The position numbers and the translations under genes are program-made. Below, piece by piece: positions 1 through 7,512 of a stretch of 64,000 bases of DNA. A model generated the notes under the pieces. That model did not search any database. It had not been told where the DNA came from and was given only the letters and a program-made list of their open reading frames with translations. The stretch is from Thermohalobaculum sp039028795 (lineage in GTDB: Bacteria; Pseudomonadota; Alphaproteobacteria; Rhodobacterales; Rhodobacteraceae). Position 1 is the first letter of the stretch; each line of letters begins with the position of its first letter. The stretch covers positions 1 through 64,000 of the forward strand of contig JBCCHJ010000007.1 of the NCBI GenBank assembly GCA_039028795.1, read 5' to 3'.

Positions 1-212
1 CAAGTCTTTTGAAGGGTTCAAAACTAGAATACTAACCAAAATTACAGCACTGACTTTGGTGCAGTTCATCAACAAATTTGAGTTTGGTAGGCCTATCAAT
101 AATTTGAAAGTCAACCTAAACTAATTAGCACAACGGGTTAACTGATAATAATTATATCGCTGTCAACGAAAATAACAGCTGGGATGAGAGGGATAAATTC
201 CAGTGTTTTTGA
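1..212. other. AT-rich left flank, possible Bacteroidetes-type promoter
   Basis: No complete gene is visible in these bases. Read on the minus strand, positions 44 to 37 give TAATTTTG, which fits the Bacteroidetes -7 consensus TAnnTTTG. A TTG lies about 25 bases upstream, a little farther than usual. This could drive a gene running off the left edge. The base composition matches the murA next to it, not the rest of the window. The promoter reading is weak. Confidence 0.25.
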
Positions 213-1517
213 TTACATTCGCTCTATTTTGGCCCCTATTGCATTAAGTCTTGTGTCAATATTTTGATACCCCCTGTCTATCTGTTCAATATTGTGAATA
301 ATGCTGTCTCCTTCAGCAGACATAGCAGCGATTAGCATTGAAACACCTGCTCTAATATCTGGACTAGTCATTTGCATGCCTCTCAAGGGTGTTTTTTTGT
401 CAAGCCCAATAACCGTAGCACGATGTGGGTCGCAAAGGATGATCTGAGCACCCATGTAAATTAGGTTGTCAACAAAGAAAAGTCGGCTTTCAAACATTTT
501 TTGATGAATGAGTATCGTTCCCTTGGCTTGCGTAGCCACTACCAACGCAATGCTCAGTAAGTCTGGTGTAAAACCAGGCCAAATCGCATCTGCGATGGTC
601 ATGATTGAACCATCGATAAAAGTATCAATCTCATAATGATCCTGGGCAGGGATATGGATGTCATCGTTAATAAACTCCATTTTGATTCCCAATCTCTTAA
701 AAGTATCCGGAATAATGCCTAAGTGCTTTATTCCAGCATCCTTGATGGTTATATCCGAGCTTGTCATAGCTGCAAGGCCGATAAAGCTACCTATTTCAAT
801 CATGTCGGGCAACATGGTGTGCTTGGTTCCGCCCAAACGGTCCACGCCCTCAATAGTCAATAGATTACTACCAATACCGGATATTTTAGCACCCATATTG
901 TTCAGCATCCGGCATAGTTGCTGAAGATAAGGCTCGCAGGCAGCATTATATATGGTGGTTGTTCCTTTCGCCATTGTCGCTGCCATGACGATATTGGCGG
1001 TACCGGTCACTGAAGCCTCATCGAGCAACATGAAACAGCCCTTTAGGTGTGAAGCGTCAATATTATAGTAACCAGTTTTTTTTTCGTATCTAAACTTGGC
1101 ACCCAATTTCTGGAAACCGTTAAAATGCGTATCAAGCCTTCTTCTACCAATTTTATCTCCACCGGGTTGCGGAATTTTTCCTTTTTTGAAACGAGCTAAT
1201 AATGGGCCAAGCAGCATGATGGAGCCACGTAATGAGGCCGCCATGGACTTAAATTTTTCCGATTCAAGAAAGTTAATATCTACTTGATCTGCTTGAAAAA
1301 GATAGGACTCCGAGTCCGTCTTAGAAACCTTGACACCCATCTCCATCAATAACTCAATCAACTTATTCACATCGCGTATGTTAGGTACTTTGTGAATAGC
1401 GACTTGTTCGTCAGTAAGAAGAACGGCAGAGAGTATTTGCAGCGCTTCGTTTTTGGCACCTTGAGGAACAAGCTCCCCCTTGAGGTTGGCGCTTCCCTCG
1501 ACCTTAAACGACGCCAT
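213..1517 (-). CDS. murA: UDP-N-acetylglucosamine 1-carboxyvinyltransferase (MurA), Bacteroidetes type
   Basis: This is a full-length EPSP synthase-fold enzyme of 434 residues that would transfer enolpyruvate from PEP to UDP-GlcNAc, the first committed step of peptidoglycan synthesis in the cytoplasm. The substrate-binding Lys22-Asn23 pair sits in AKNEAL, and the active-site loop reads PQPGGDKIGRRRLDTH around residues 117-131. The loop cysteine of E. coli MurA (Cys115) is replaced by Asp121. Asp at this site is known from other lineages to give intrinsic fosfomycin insensitivity, so the same is inferred here. The gene is AT-rich, unlike everything after about 1640, and its start overlaps the stop of the preceding fragment as TAATG. 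The sequence style (GDKIGRRRLDTHF, many Ile and Lys) is that of Bacteroidetes, so it probably does not belong to the same genome as the rest of the window. Confidence 0.93.
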   Translation of the reverse strand: MASFKVEGSANLKGELVPQGAKNEALQILSAVLLTDEQVAIHKVPNIRDVNKLIELLMEMGVKVSKTDSESYLFQADQVDINFLESEKFKSMAASLRGSIMLLGPLLARFKKGKIPQPGGDKIGRRRLDTHFNGFQKLGAKFRYEKKTGYYNIDASHLKGCFMLLDEASVTGTANIVMAATMAKGTTTIYNAACEPYLQQLCRMLNNMGAKISGIGSNLLTIEGVDRLGGTKHTMLPDMIEIGSFIGLAAMTSSDITIKDAGIKHLGIIPDTFKRLGIKMEFINDDIHIPAQDHYEIDTFIDGSIMTIADAIWPGFTPDLLSIALVVATQAKGTILIHQKMFESRLFFVDNLIYMGAQIILCDPHRATVIGLDKKTPLRGMQMTSPDIRAGVSMLIAAMSAEGDSIIHNIEQIDRGYQNIDTRLNAIGAKIERM

Positions 1518-1636
1518 TAATTTCTCCTTTTGCGATTGTTGTTGTTTCGCCTACCGCCCTTATTGTTGTTGCGGTTACCCCGATGATGTCTTTCTTTTTT
1601 CTGTGGTTCAAAAAGGTTTCCTTCTTTCGGAGCATG
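1517..1636 (-). CDS. C-terminal fragment of a DUF4290-like protein
   Basis: About 39 residues remain of a protein entering from the right on the minus strand. They end in an extremely basic, asparagine-rich tail (KKERHHRGNRNNNKGG, then RNNNNRKRRN). In Bacteroidetes a DUF4290 protein with such a tail commonly sits directly upstream of murA, and the TAATG overlap with murA agrees with that. The reading frame stays open to 1855, but beyond about 1636 it is only the antisense of the sugar-phosphate isomerase gene and has no DUF4290 character. The protein is therefore cut off at the composition break. The family call rests on context and the tail alone. Confidence 0.5.
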   Translation of the reverse strand, partial: HAPKEGNLFEPQKKERHHRGNRNNNKGGRRNNNNRKRRN

Positions 1637-1640
1637 CATG
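1632..1640. other. Abrupt composition and taxonomy junction
   Basis: The sequence changes here from AT-rich Bacteroidetes-like DNA to GC-rich Rhodobacteraceae-like DNA. The minus-strand DUF4290-like fragment loses its N-terminus and the plus-strand isomerase loses its first residues at the same point. The joint lies on GCATGCATGC (1632-1641), a self-complementary repeat. No integrase, IS end, tRNA or target duplication is visible. A chimeric contig or clone is the simplest explanation. Confidence 0.7.
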
Positions 1641-2426
1641 CCGGTCGAAGAACTGCCGAACTTCAAGGACTGGCTCTTCGATAGAGACCGCGATCTGGAA
1701 CTGCAAAGTTTCACCCGGGCCGAGGTGCTGACCGGCGATTGGCAGCCCTTGGTGGAAGAGGCGAAAAAACAGCTCGACGGCTTCAAAGGTCGCCTCGGTA
1801 TCCATGGGCCGTTCTGGGGCATCCCGATTGACTCGATGGATCCTGATGTCCGCACCGTCGTCTCAACGCGGATGCTTCAGGGTCTCGAGGTCTGCGAAGC
1901 GCTCGATGCCACCCATATGGTGATCCACTCACCCTACAATGCCTGGATGTACAATAACTTCCCAGCCCTTCCGACTTGGATCGCGAATGCAGACGAACGT
2001 GTCCACGACACCCTGGCGCCCGCCGTTAAGCGGGCCGAAGAGATCGGCACTACCATCGTCCTGGAAAACATCGAGGACAAAGACCCCCATGCTCGTGTCA
2101 ATCTGGCCGCCAGCTTCGGTTCCGACGCGGTCGCCGTGTCCGTAGACACCGGACACGCTGAACTATCGCGCCATATGTGTGGCGCGCCGCCGCCTGATCA
2201 CTTTATCCGCGCAGCCGGATCGCGATTGGCCCATGTTCATATCCAGGACATCGACGGCTATGGCGATCGGCATTGGCAGATCGGCACGGGCTGCATTGCC
2301 TGGCATGGGGTATTCGAGGCCCTTAGCACAATCGATGCAAATCCGCGGCTGGTCCTGGAACTGAAAGACTACACCAAAATCATGCCATCCATGGCTTTCC
2401 TAGAACGTGAAGGGTTGGGGCAATAG
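1638..2426 (+). CDS. Sugar phosphate isomerase/epimerase (xylose isomerase-like TIM barrel), 5' end missing
   Basis: The 262 residues visible match the AP-endonuclease-2/xylose-isomerase TIM-barrel family. Markers are GIHGPFWGI and HMVIHSP in early strands, a metal-ligand Glu in IVLENIEDKDP, VSVDTGHAEL with Asp and His, HVHIQDIDGYGDRH, and the closing LVLELKD. The listed ATG is only the first one after the junction. The protein starts directly at PVEELPNFKDW, whereas family members normally have another first strand of some 10-20 residues, so the true N-terminus is probably lost at 1632-1640. The substrate cannot be named. The adjacent MttB-like gene is convergent. Confidence 0.75.
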   Translation: MPVEELPNFKDWLFDRDRDLELQSFTRAEVLTGDWQPLVEEAKKQLDGFKGRLGIHGPFWGIPIDSMDPDVRTVVSTRMLQGLEVCEALDATHMVIHSPYNAWMYNNFPALPTWIANADERVHDTLAPAVKRAEEIGTTIVLENIEDKDPHARVNLAASFGSDAVAVSVDTGHAELSRHMCGAPPPDHFIRAAGSRLAHVHIQDIDGYGDRHWQIGTGCIAWHGVFEALSTIDANPRLVLELKDYTKIMPSMAFLEREGLGQ

Positions 2427-2535
2427 CCCCCACCGGCTTCATCTTTCCGAAAATACGCCAGCAGTAGGAGCGAGAAAGCGCTTCCATTCTGAAAGATCGT
2501 TGCTGTGCTGTAAACTAGGCGCCAACGGGCCCCGG

Positions 2536-2589
2536 CCCGGCGAATTGCCGGGTGGGGAGTTTAGGAATGGCGCGCCGACAAGGCGCGCC
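2536..2589. terminator. Two hairpins between convergent genes
   Basis: CCCGGC-GAATT-GCCGGG (2536-2552) and GGCGCGCC-GACAA-GGCGCGCC (2569-2589) are perfect inverted repeats lying between the stop of the isomerase gene and the stop of the MttB-like gene. No T-run follows either, so a terminator role is inferred from position and stem strength only. Confidence 0.45.
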
Positions 2590-2606
2590 GCCGCTTAGGA
2601 CGAAGT

Positions 2607-4184
2607 TTAAAGTCCAACCGCTGCTTGCGGCAGATGGATCTTGCAAAGCTCTCGTGCCGCGCGGTCTTTCTCCGCGTCCAGGTGCATCGGGAAGAACCCG
2701 TCCAGGATCTCGCGCTTCCGCTCAATCGCCTTTTTCACCAGATCCGGACGGCCGATCTCGTTCCACTCTTTGGGCGAGGTTCGGTCACCCAAAACCGGAT
2801 ACACATATTCCGTTTGCATCAGGCCCAAGGTTTGATCGTGGCCCAGGTAGTGGCCCGGCCCATCCAGAACGACGGATTTCATGACCTCCAAGGAACAGGT
2901 GTCATCGGTCACTTCGATCCCGCGAACACAGCGCAGGCATTGGCCCAGCATATCGTCGCCCAGGATCAGGCTTTCCAGGCAGAAGCCCAAAAGCGAGGCA
3001 TGCATGCCGACGCTTTCATAGACCATGTTCAAACCGCTAAGACCGGCCATAACGTTGGAGATCCCCTGTTCCCAACCTGTCTGCATGTCCGGCAGTTTGG
3101 CGTCGGCGATACCCGCCGCAGCCCCGCCCGGCAGACCATAAAAATGGTGCATCTGCGCGCAGCCCGCAGTCAGCAAGGCCTGCTCGCCCGACCCGCCCGA
3201 CATCGCACCCGTGCGCAGGTCGGACACGAACGGCCATGTCCCAAAAATCGCCGGGTGTCCGGGCTTCACAGCGTTCACATAGACAACGCCTGCCAGGCAC
3301 TCTGCCACCGCCTGAACAATCGCCCCTGCAATCGGCGCAGGCGCAGTCGCCCCGGCCTGCCCTGCAGACAGCAGCAAGACCGGCATACCGCCACGGATGC
3401 AGGCCTCCATCACTTCGCAGGCCTCGGTGGCGAACTTCATCGGCGGCACAACGAAGCAGTTGGTGTTCGAAATGAAAGGCCGCGCCCGCCAAGCATCCTC
3501 GCCCCCGGCCAAGGTATGGATCAGGTCAAAGCACCCGGGCATATGGCTCGGTTCCACAAAGGACACTCCAATGTGTTTCTTGGTGCCGCGCACGCAGGCA
3601 TAGATCGTATTCAGGTCCAGCTCGTAATTGTCCACGACGTCACGGCAAACCATCGGCCGTTGGAAGAAGTGCACGTTGTCCAGGCTCTCGACAATCCGCG
3701 CGGCATCATACAAATCCTGCAGTGTTGAATCCCGGTATTCCCGCTTTTCCACATCCACCATGTGAACGGCAGCCCCGGCCGTTCCGTAGTGGACCTTGTT
3801 GCCACTGAGATGCAGGTCATGCTTCGGATCCTGGGCGCGCAGCGTGATATCCCGTGCAGCCTTGGCAAGCATGTCCTCGGTCAACGCCCGGGGTATCCGA
3901 ATGCGGCCATCGTCGCCCAACTCGGCCCCGGCGCCGGTCAACGCCTCGACCCCAGAGGGCGGCGCATCGGCAAAGCCGATCTGCTCCATCGCATCCAAAG
4001 CCGCGCCATGAATGCGCTGCACGTCTGCATCTGAAAGCGGGCGGTACAACCCGCCTGAAAGCCCGGGCCGAACCGGGCGTAGATCTTCTGCCAGTGGGGC
4101 AGCACGCAGTGCCTGCCGTGCGGACCTGCCACCGGCGCGGCGGCCACGGCGGGTTTCCGGGGGATCAGAATCTGTCAATGTCAT
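2607..4184 (-). CDS. Trimethylamine methyltransferase (MttB) family protein, non-pyrrolysine
   Basis: This 525-residue member of the MTTB superfamily would transfer a methyl group from a quaternary amine to a corrinoid protein in the cytoplasm. Family marks include GLYRPLSDADVQRIHGAALD near the N-terminus, GTAGAAVHMVD, FISNTNCFVVPPMKF, LLSAGQAGATAPAP, and YESVGMHASLLGF. The frame has no in-frame TAG, so it is not the pyrrolysine enzyme. Non-Pyl members include glycine betaine methyltransferase MtgB. The start at 4184 (MTLTDSD) is chosen over an in-frame ATG at 4253 because AGGA lies eight bases before it. The N-terminal 35 residues are Arg-rich. No corrinoid protein or methyl acceptor is encoded nearby, so the substrate is open. 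Confidence 0.88.
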   Translation of the reverse strand: MTLTDSDPPETRRGRRAGGRSARQALRAAPLAEDLRPVRPGLSGGLYRPLSDADVQRIHGAALDAMEQIGFADAPPSGVEALTGAGAELGDDGRIRIPRALTEDMLAKAARDITLRAQDPKHDLHLSGNKVHYGTAGAAVHMVDVEKREYRDSTLQDLYDAARIVESLDNVHFFQRPMVCRDVVDNYELDLNTIYACVRGTKKHIGVSFVEPSHMPGCFDLIHTLAGGEDAWRARPFISNTNCFVVPPMKFATEACEVMEACIRGGMPVLLLSAGQAGATAPAPIAGAIVQAVAECLAGVVYVNAVKPGHPAIFGTWPFVSDLRTGAMSGGSGEQALLTAGCAQMHHFYGLPGGAAAGIADAKLPDMQTGWEQGISNVMAGLSGLNMVYESVGMHASLLGFCLESLILGDDMLGQCLRCVRGIEVTDDTCSLEVMKSVVLDGPGHYLGHDQTLGLMQTEYVYPVLGDRTSPKEWNEIGRPDLVKKAIERKREILDGFFPMHLDAEKDRAARELCKIHLPQAAVGL

Positions 4185-4227
4185 TTGGTCATCCTGCTGT
4201 TTCTGGGGTTTCGATTCAGTCAACAGC

Positions 4228-4314
4228 TCAGCAGGGCGAGCCCCTTGCCGCACGCCCGCGCACGGCCCCGATGGTCAGGATGACCCATTGCAAGATATGA
4301 GCGTCGCCAGTCAT
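4228..4314 (-). CDS. Possible 28-residue leader peptide upstream of the MttB-like gene
   Basis: A short ORF begins at ATG 4314, seven bases after a strong GGAGGGAG ribosome site, and ends with TGA at 4228, 43 bases before the MttB-like start. The product would be MTGDAHILQWVILTIG followed by AVRGRAARGSPC: one short hydrophobic stretch, then a basic tail. The strong ribosome site is the only positive evidence for translation. It could be a leader peptide, a small membrane peptide, or chance. Confidence 0.35.
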   Translation of the reverse strand: MTGDAHILQWVILTIGAVRGRAARGSPC

Positions 4315-4393
4315 GGCGGGTCTCCCTCCATTCCCCGCTCAAACTGCGCGGTAAATGGGGCTGAAAAACCGCCAGTTCGCGACATCGGCGTCG

Positions 4394-4411
4394 TTTTAGG
4401 ACCTTTTCGCG
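4394..4411. promoter_or_regulatory. Candidate operator, copy 1 (TTTAGGnnnTTTnTCGCG)
   Basis: The plus strand reads TTTTAGGACCTTTTCGCG. It shares the pattern TTTAGG-3 nt-TTT-(one optional base)-TCGCG with 5791-5808, which lies upstream of the next gene of the same orientation. The box lies inside a larger inverted repeat GCGTCG...CGACGC (4388-4415) and between two TTCGCGAC words. It is about 210 bases before the MttB-like start. The cognate regulator is unknown. Confidence 0.35.
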
Positions 4412-4448
4412 ACGCTAGAGGTGGCTGAACCATGCACTACACCCGGGC

Positions 4449-5744
4449 TTAGAGGTTGCCCAGATAACGCTCCAACTCGACCGGTGTGACCTGGGACCCG
4501 ATGAACTCGACCTCGCGCTCGGCCTGTTGCAGCAAAAGCTCGTGAGTAAGATCACCCATCACGCCCTTAAGCCAGTCCGATCCCCGCGCCATTGCGATGG
4601 CATCACGGATGTCCGTGGGCAAGGGTGTTGCGTCTTCATCCAGATAGCCATTGCCTTCCGTCATCGCTGTCGGCTCCATCCCGGCTTCAACGCCGTCCAG
4701 GCCCGCCGCGATCTCCGCCGCCAGGTGCAGATAAGGGTTGCAGTCCGCGGCGCCATTCCGCTTTTCCACCCGAACGGCACTGTCCGCTCCTTCTATCACG
4801 CGGAGGCCGACGGTCCGGTTGTCCATCCCCCAGGTCGTATTCGTCGGGCAAAAACTGAACGGCTGATACCGGCGGTAGGCATTGGGGTGCGAGGCCCCAC
4901 AGATCGACATCTCGGCCATCTTCGCCTGCATGCCCGCAAGGTAGGACCGGCCGGTCGCATTCAGTCTACCTGCATCGGAAAAAGAATTTGCCCCGTCTTT
5001 CCACAGCGAATGATGCGAGTGAAATCCATTGCCGGATTCCTCGAAGAATGGCTTGGCCATGAACGTGGCAAGATATCCATGCGCCACGGCCAACTGCTTC
5101 ACCAGAGACCGAAACATCACCAGATTATCTGCGGCCTCCAAAGCATCGGCATAACGCAGGTTCACCTCGACTTGCCCTGCCGCGTATTCCGGATTGGATT
5201 GCTCGATCGGGATGCCCATCTCATTGATCTGCTGACGAATGGGGCCCAGCACATGTTCCAGTTCTGCCGCGCGCTCCAGCCCATAGACCTGGATGCCGGC
5301 ATCCCGTGGCTTCTTCGTTTCCGGGTCCAGCAGATAGAATTCCACTTCGGTGCCGATCTGCACCTGATAGCCCATGCCTGCCGCGCGCTCGACCTGAGCG
5401 GCCAATGCGTTCCTGGGATCGATTGGCACCGGTTTGTGGTCCATCCCCTCGGCCCTGCCCATGCACATGGCCACCCCAGGCTCCCATGGGCAAGCCACGG
5501 GCTTGGTTAGTGGAAACATGTGCATGTCCGGGTAGCCATTGTCGAAGTTGACGTAAGGCGTATCCCAGACATCGCAGGTCATATCGATGGCGAAGAGCGC
5601 AATCGAGAACGCATTGCCGGACTTGCAGATGCTCTCCCAATGGGTCGAGGGAATCCGCTTGCCGCGCATGACCCCGTTCAAGTCTCCGACCCCCATCACA
5701 ACCGTATGTGTGCCGTCTGGCAGAGAAAAGTCAGTGTCTCCCAT
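4449..5744 (-). CDS. Glutamine synthetase family protein (gamma-glutamyl amine ligase type)
   Basis: This 431-residue GlnA-fold ligase has the usual order: an N-terminal beta-grasp part (VGDLNGVMRGKRIP), then the catalytic domain with metal-binding Glu in GTEVEFYLLD and PEYAAGQVEVNL, NGFHSHHSLW with the metal-binding His, NTTWGMDNRTVGLRV with the phosphate-binding Arg, and VRVEKRNGAADCNPYLHLAA. The diverged N-terminus and length are those of the PuuA-like group that ligates glutamate to amines rather than to ammonia; the exact amine is not readable. It is transcribed in the same direction as the MttB-like gene, with 264 bases between, and the two share a candidate operator. That makes a joint role in methylated-amine or polyamine use plausible. 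Confidence 0.85.
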   Translation of the reverse strand: MGDTDFSLPDGTHTVVMGVGDLNGVMRGKRIPSTHWESICKSGNAFSIALFAIDMTCDVWDTPYVNFDNGYPDMHMFPLTKPVACPWEPGVAMCMGRAEGMDHKPVPIDPRNALAAQVERAAGMGYQVQIGTEVEFYLLDPETKKPRDAGIQVYGLERAAELEHVLGPIRQQINEMGIPIEQSNPEYAAGQVEVNLRYADALEAADNLVMFRSLVKQLAVAHGYLATFMAKPFFEESGNGFHSHHSLWKDGANSFSDAGRLNATGRSYLAGMQAKMAEMSICGASHPNAYRRYQPFSFCPTNTTWGMDNRTVGLRVIEGADSAVRVEKRNGAADCNPYLHLAAEIAAGLDGVEAGMEPTAMTEGNGYLDEDATPLPTDIRDAIAMARGSDWLKGVMGDLTHELLLQQAEREVEFIGSQVTPVELERYLGNL

Positions 5745-5790
5745 ACCGGTACCTCCTGTCGTTCTGCTTTGAGAGATACGTTAAGACGGG

Positions 5791-5808
5791 TTTAGGGGAT
5801 TTGTCGCG
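5791..5808. promoter_or_regulatory. Candidate operator, copy 2 (TTTAGGnnnTTTnTCGCG)
   Basis: The plus strand reads TTTAGGGGATTTGTCGCG, the second copy of the word seen at 4394-4411. It is 47 bases upstream of the glutamine synthetase-like start, a usual operator or promoter distance. The two copies differ in the three middle bases and by one inserted G. Confidence 0.35.
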
Positions 5809-5886
5809 TGTTTATTAGTTTGCTCGGAAGAACAAGGTTCGACACGGAGTCCTTGAGACGCAAGAGCGAACCATGAATCGGGAAAA

Positions 5887-7005
5887 CTATTTCGACAATC
5901 GATCAAAGTAAGCCGCGTAGGCTTTTTCAAAAGCATCGCTTCGTTCTGAGTCTATGGGGCCGTCAAACCGGCCTTCCTTCGTCATGATCTGTTTTAAAGG
6001 AATTATGTGTTCAGGCGCTAGGCTGCTGACGACCATGCACCCCAACTCTTTCTCGCGCAGTTTCCAGTATGCTGCTTGATAGTAGTCCCGGGTGACGCCC
6101 AACCCCTTGGTATATATTTTGAAGAGGCGTCTCATCGCAAGTTGGTGGCCATTCTCTGCCATTGCCTTGAAGAGCATATATGCTTCGGACTGCCGTTCGG
6201 AGTCTTCCGAGTACAACAGTGCCAACCGTAGGGATGCCACATCGTCACCGAGTTCGGCAGCGTTAGCGAACAGTTCCTCTGCCTTGCGCAGATCTTTCTC
6301 GACGCCGATCCCAACCATGTAGATGCGACCAAGAGCAGACATCGCTTGGGCATCTCTTCTTTTAACGGCCAGATGCAGTTTGGTGCGTGCCTCGGCCCGA
6401 ACCTCTTCAACATGTCCTACTTTCGGAGCATCGTCATAGCTGGCAATCTGGGCATCATCGCAAAATTCAGTTGAATAGGTGTTTGACCCTTCTTGGGTCC
6501 AGCCGGGTTGATCGATCCCGGTCTCAGCCAGCAGTGCCATTGCTGGCACAAATCCCAGTTCACTGGCCCTTTCCAACCAAGACGCCGCTTCTGTTGCAAA
6601 GCTTTTTCCGTGCAGGTGAAGGCGTTTCGTGATTGTCGTCGCCAGCATGTACATCAGGCGCGGCTCGCCACTATTGGCGGCTTCTCGCATCATTGAAAGG
6701 CCTAATCCGTAATCGGTCCAAACGCCACGGCCCTGGATGTAAAAATCGCCCAAATGAGCACGTGCGTCATTTGATCCTTTCTCTACCGCCGCTTGATAAT
6801 AACGTGCAGCCAACTTTGGGTAATAGATTCCATAGGTGTCACGCCCGTATTCGAAAATTTCGCCTGCGGACATTGTTTTTAGTCTTTGGCGATCCTCCCA
6901 AGGAAGCGGGACAAGACGATGTTGTTGGGCAAATGCTGGCATCGCCGAGGCCAGCAGAATAACGAAAATCAAAAATCGCAATTTGAACTCCCGACTGAAC
7001 CTCAA
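5887..7005 (-). CDS. Exported Sel1-repeat (SLR) protein
   Basis: A 372-residue protein with a signal peptide (MRFSREFKLRFLIFVILLASAMPAFA, cleavage near residue 26). It is followed by helical Sel1/TPR-like repeats, recognisable from ARAHLGDFYIQGRGVWTDYGLGLSMMREAA, MSALGRIYMVGIGVEKDLRKAEELFANAAELGD, and AMRRLFKIYTKGLGVTRDYYQAAYWKLRE. Such repeats are scaffolds for protein contacts; no enzymatic domain is present. Location should be periplasmic. A diverged middle segment (about 150-200) contains two Cys. It is less GC-rich than its neighbours. The partner is unknown. Confidence 0.8.
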   Translation of the reverse strand: MRFSREFKLRFLIFVILLASAMPAFAQQHRLVPLPWEDRQRLKTMSAGEIFEYGRDTYGIYYPKLAARYYQAAVEKGSNDARAHLGDFYIQGRGVWTDYGLGLSMMREAANSGEPRLMYMLATTITKRLHLHGKSFATEAASWLERASELGFVPAMALLAETGIDQPGWTQEGSNTYSTEFCDDAQIASYDDAPKVGHVEEVRAEARTKLHLAVKRRDAQAMSALGRIYMVGIGVEKDLRKAEELFANAAELGDDVASLRLALLYSEDSERQSEAYMLFKAMAENGHQLAMRRLFKIYTKGLGVTRDYYQAAYWKLREKELGCMVVSSLAPEHIIPLKQIMTKEGRFDGPIDSERSDAFEKAYAAYFDRLSK

Positions 7006-7512
7006 TGATAGAAAGCTAACACATCATCGCGTGCATCCAGAACCCGCTTTCTGTAGATCGTTCGAAACTTCCGCGGCAGATGGGTCAATCAGAATCGCAA
7101 AGCGCTTTGTTCAACAATCACAATGAAATCCAAGCCGAGCCTTTTGGGGGCGCTCAGAGCGACTTCATCTTACTCTAGGGAAGGGCACCATCCGTTCCAT
7201 ATTGCTGGGTGCCTGGGTCTTGTATCCACTTTGGCGGCGAACAAAATGTGACTGGCCAGCCACTGGTCATGTCAACTATGCGGCGCCTGAAAGTTGGACA
7301 AAGGACGGGTTGTTAGGCCGTCATTGCCCCCGCAGCCATGCCCGCAAAAGTTCTGCCCAAACAATCGTCTGCTAAACTGGCAAAACCATCAGTCTCGCGA
7401 AGACTCAAGCCACATAAAGCAAAGCAAAAACCCAACTGCAAACAACCGGCATACTTTGTTGTACCCAGAACCCATCTGATGGGGTAAAATGCGTTTAGTT
7501 GAGGGGGATGTT
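7006..7512. other. Intergenic region, divergent promoters expected
   Basis: About 500 bases separate the divergent Sel1-repeat and caspase-like genes. No RNA gene, ORF with a ribosome site, or convincing repeat was found. Promoters for both genes must lie here, but no clear -35/-10 pair can be claimed. Confidence 0.5.

Noticed and set aside
2569..2589. Two GGCGCGCC sites as a cloning linker
   Set aside because: The pair forms a natural-looking stem between convergent genes, with no vector sequence around it.
2625..3728. Plus-strand open frame of 367 codons
   Set aside because: Antisense to the MttB-like gene; no ribosome site, no family signature, and the opposite frame has clear motifs.
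2607..4184. Pyrrolysine-containing trimethylamine methyltransferase
   Set aside because: No in-frame TAG in the reading frame; the protein is a complete non-pyrrolysine MTTB-family member.
4527..5510. Plus-strand open frame of 327 codons
   Set aside because: Antisense to the glutamine synthetase-like gene; no ribosome site or family signature.
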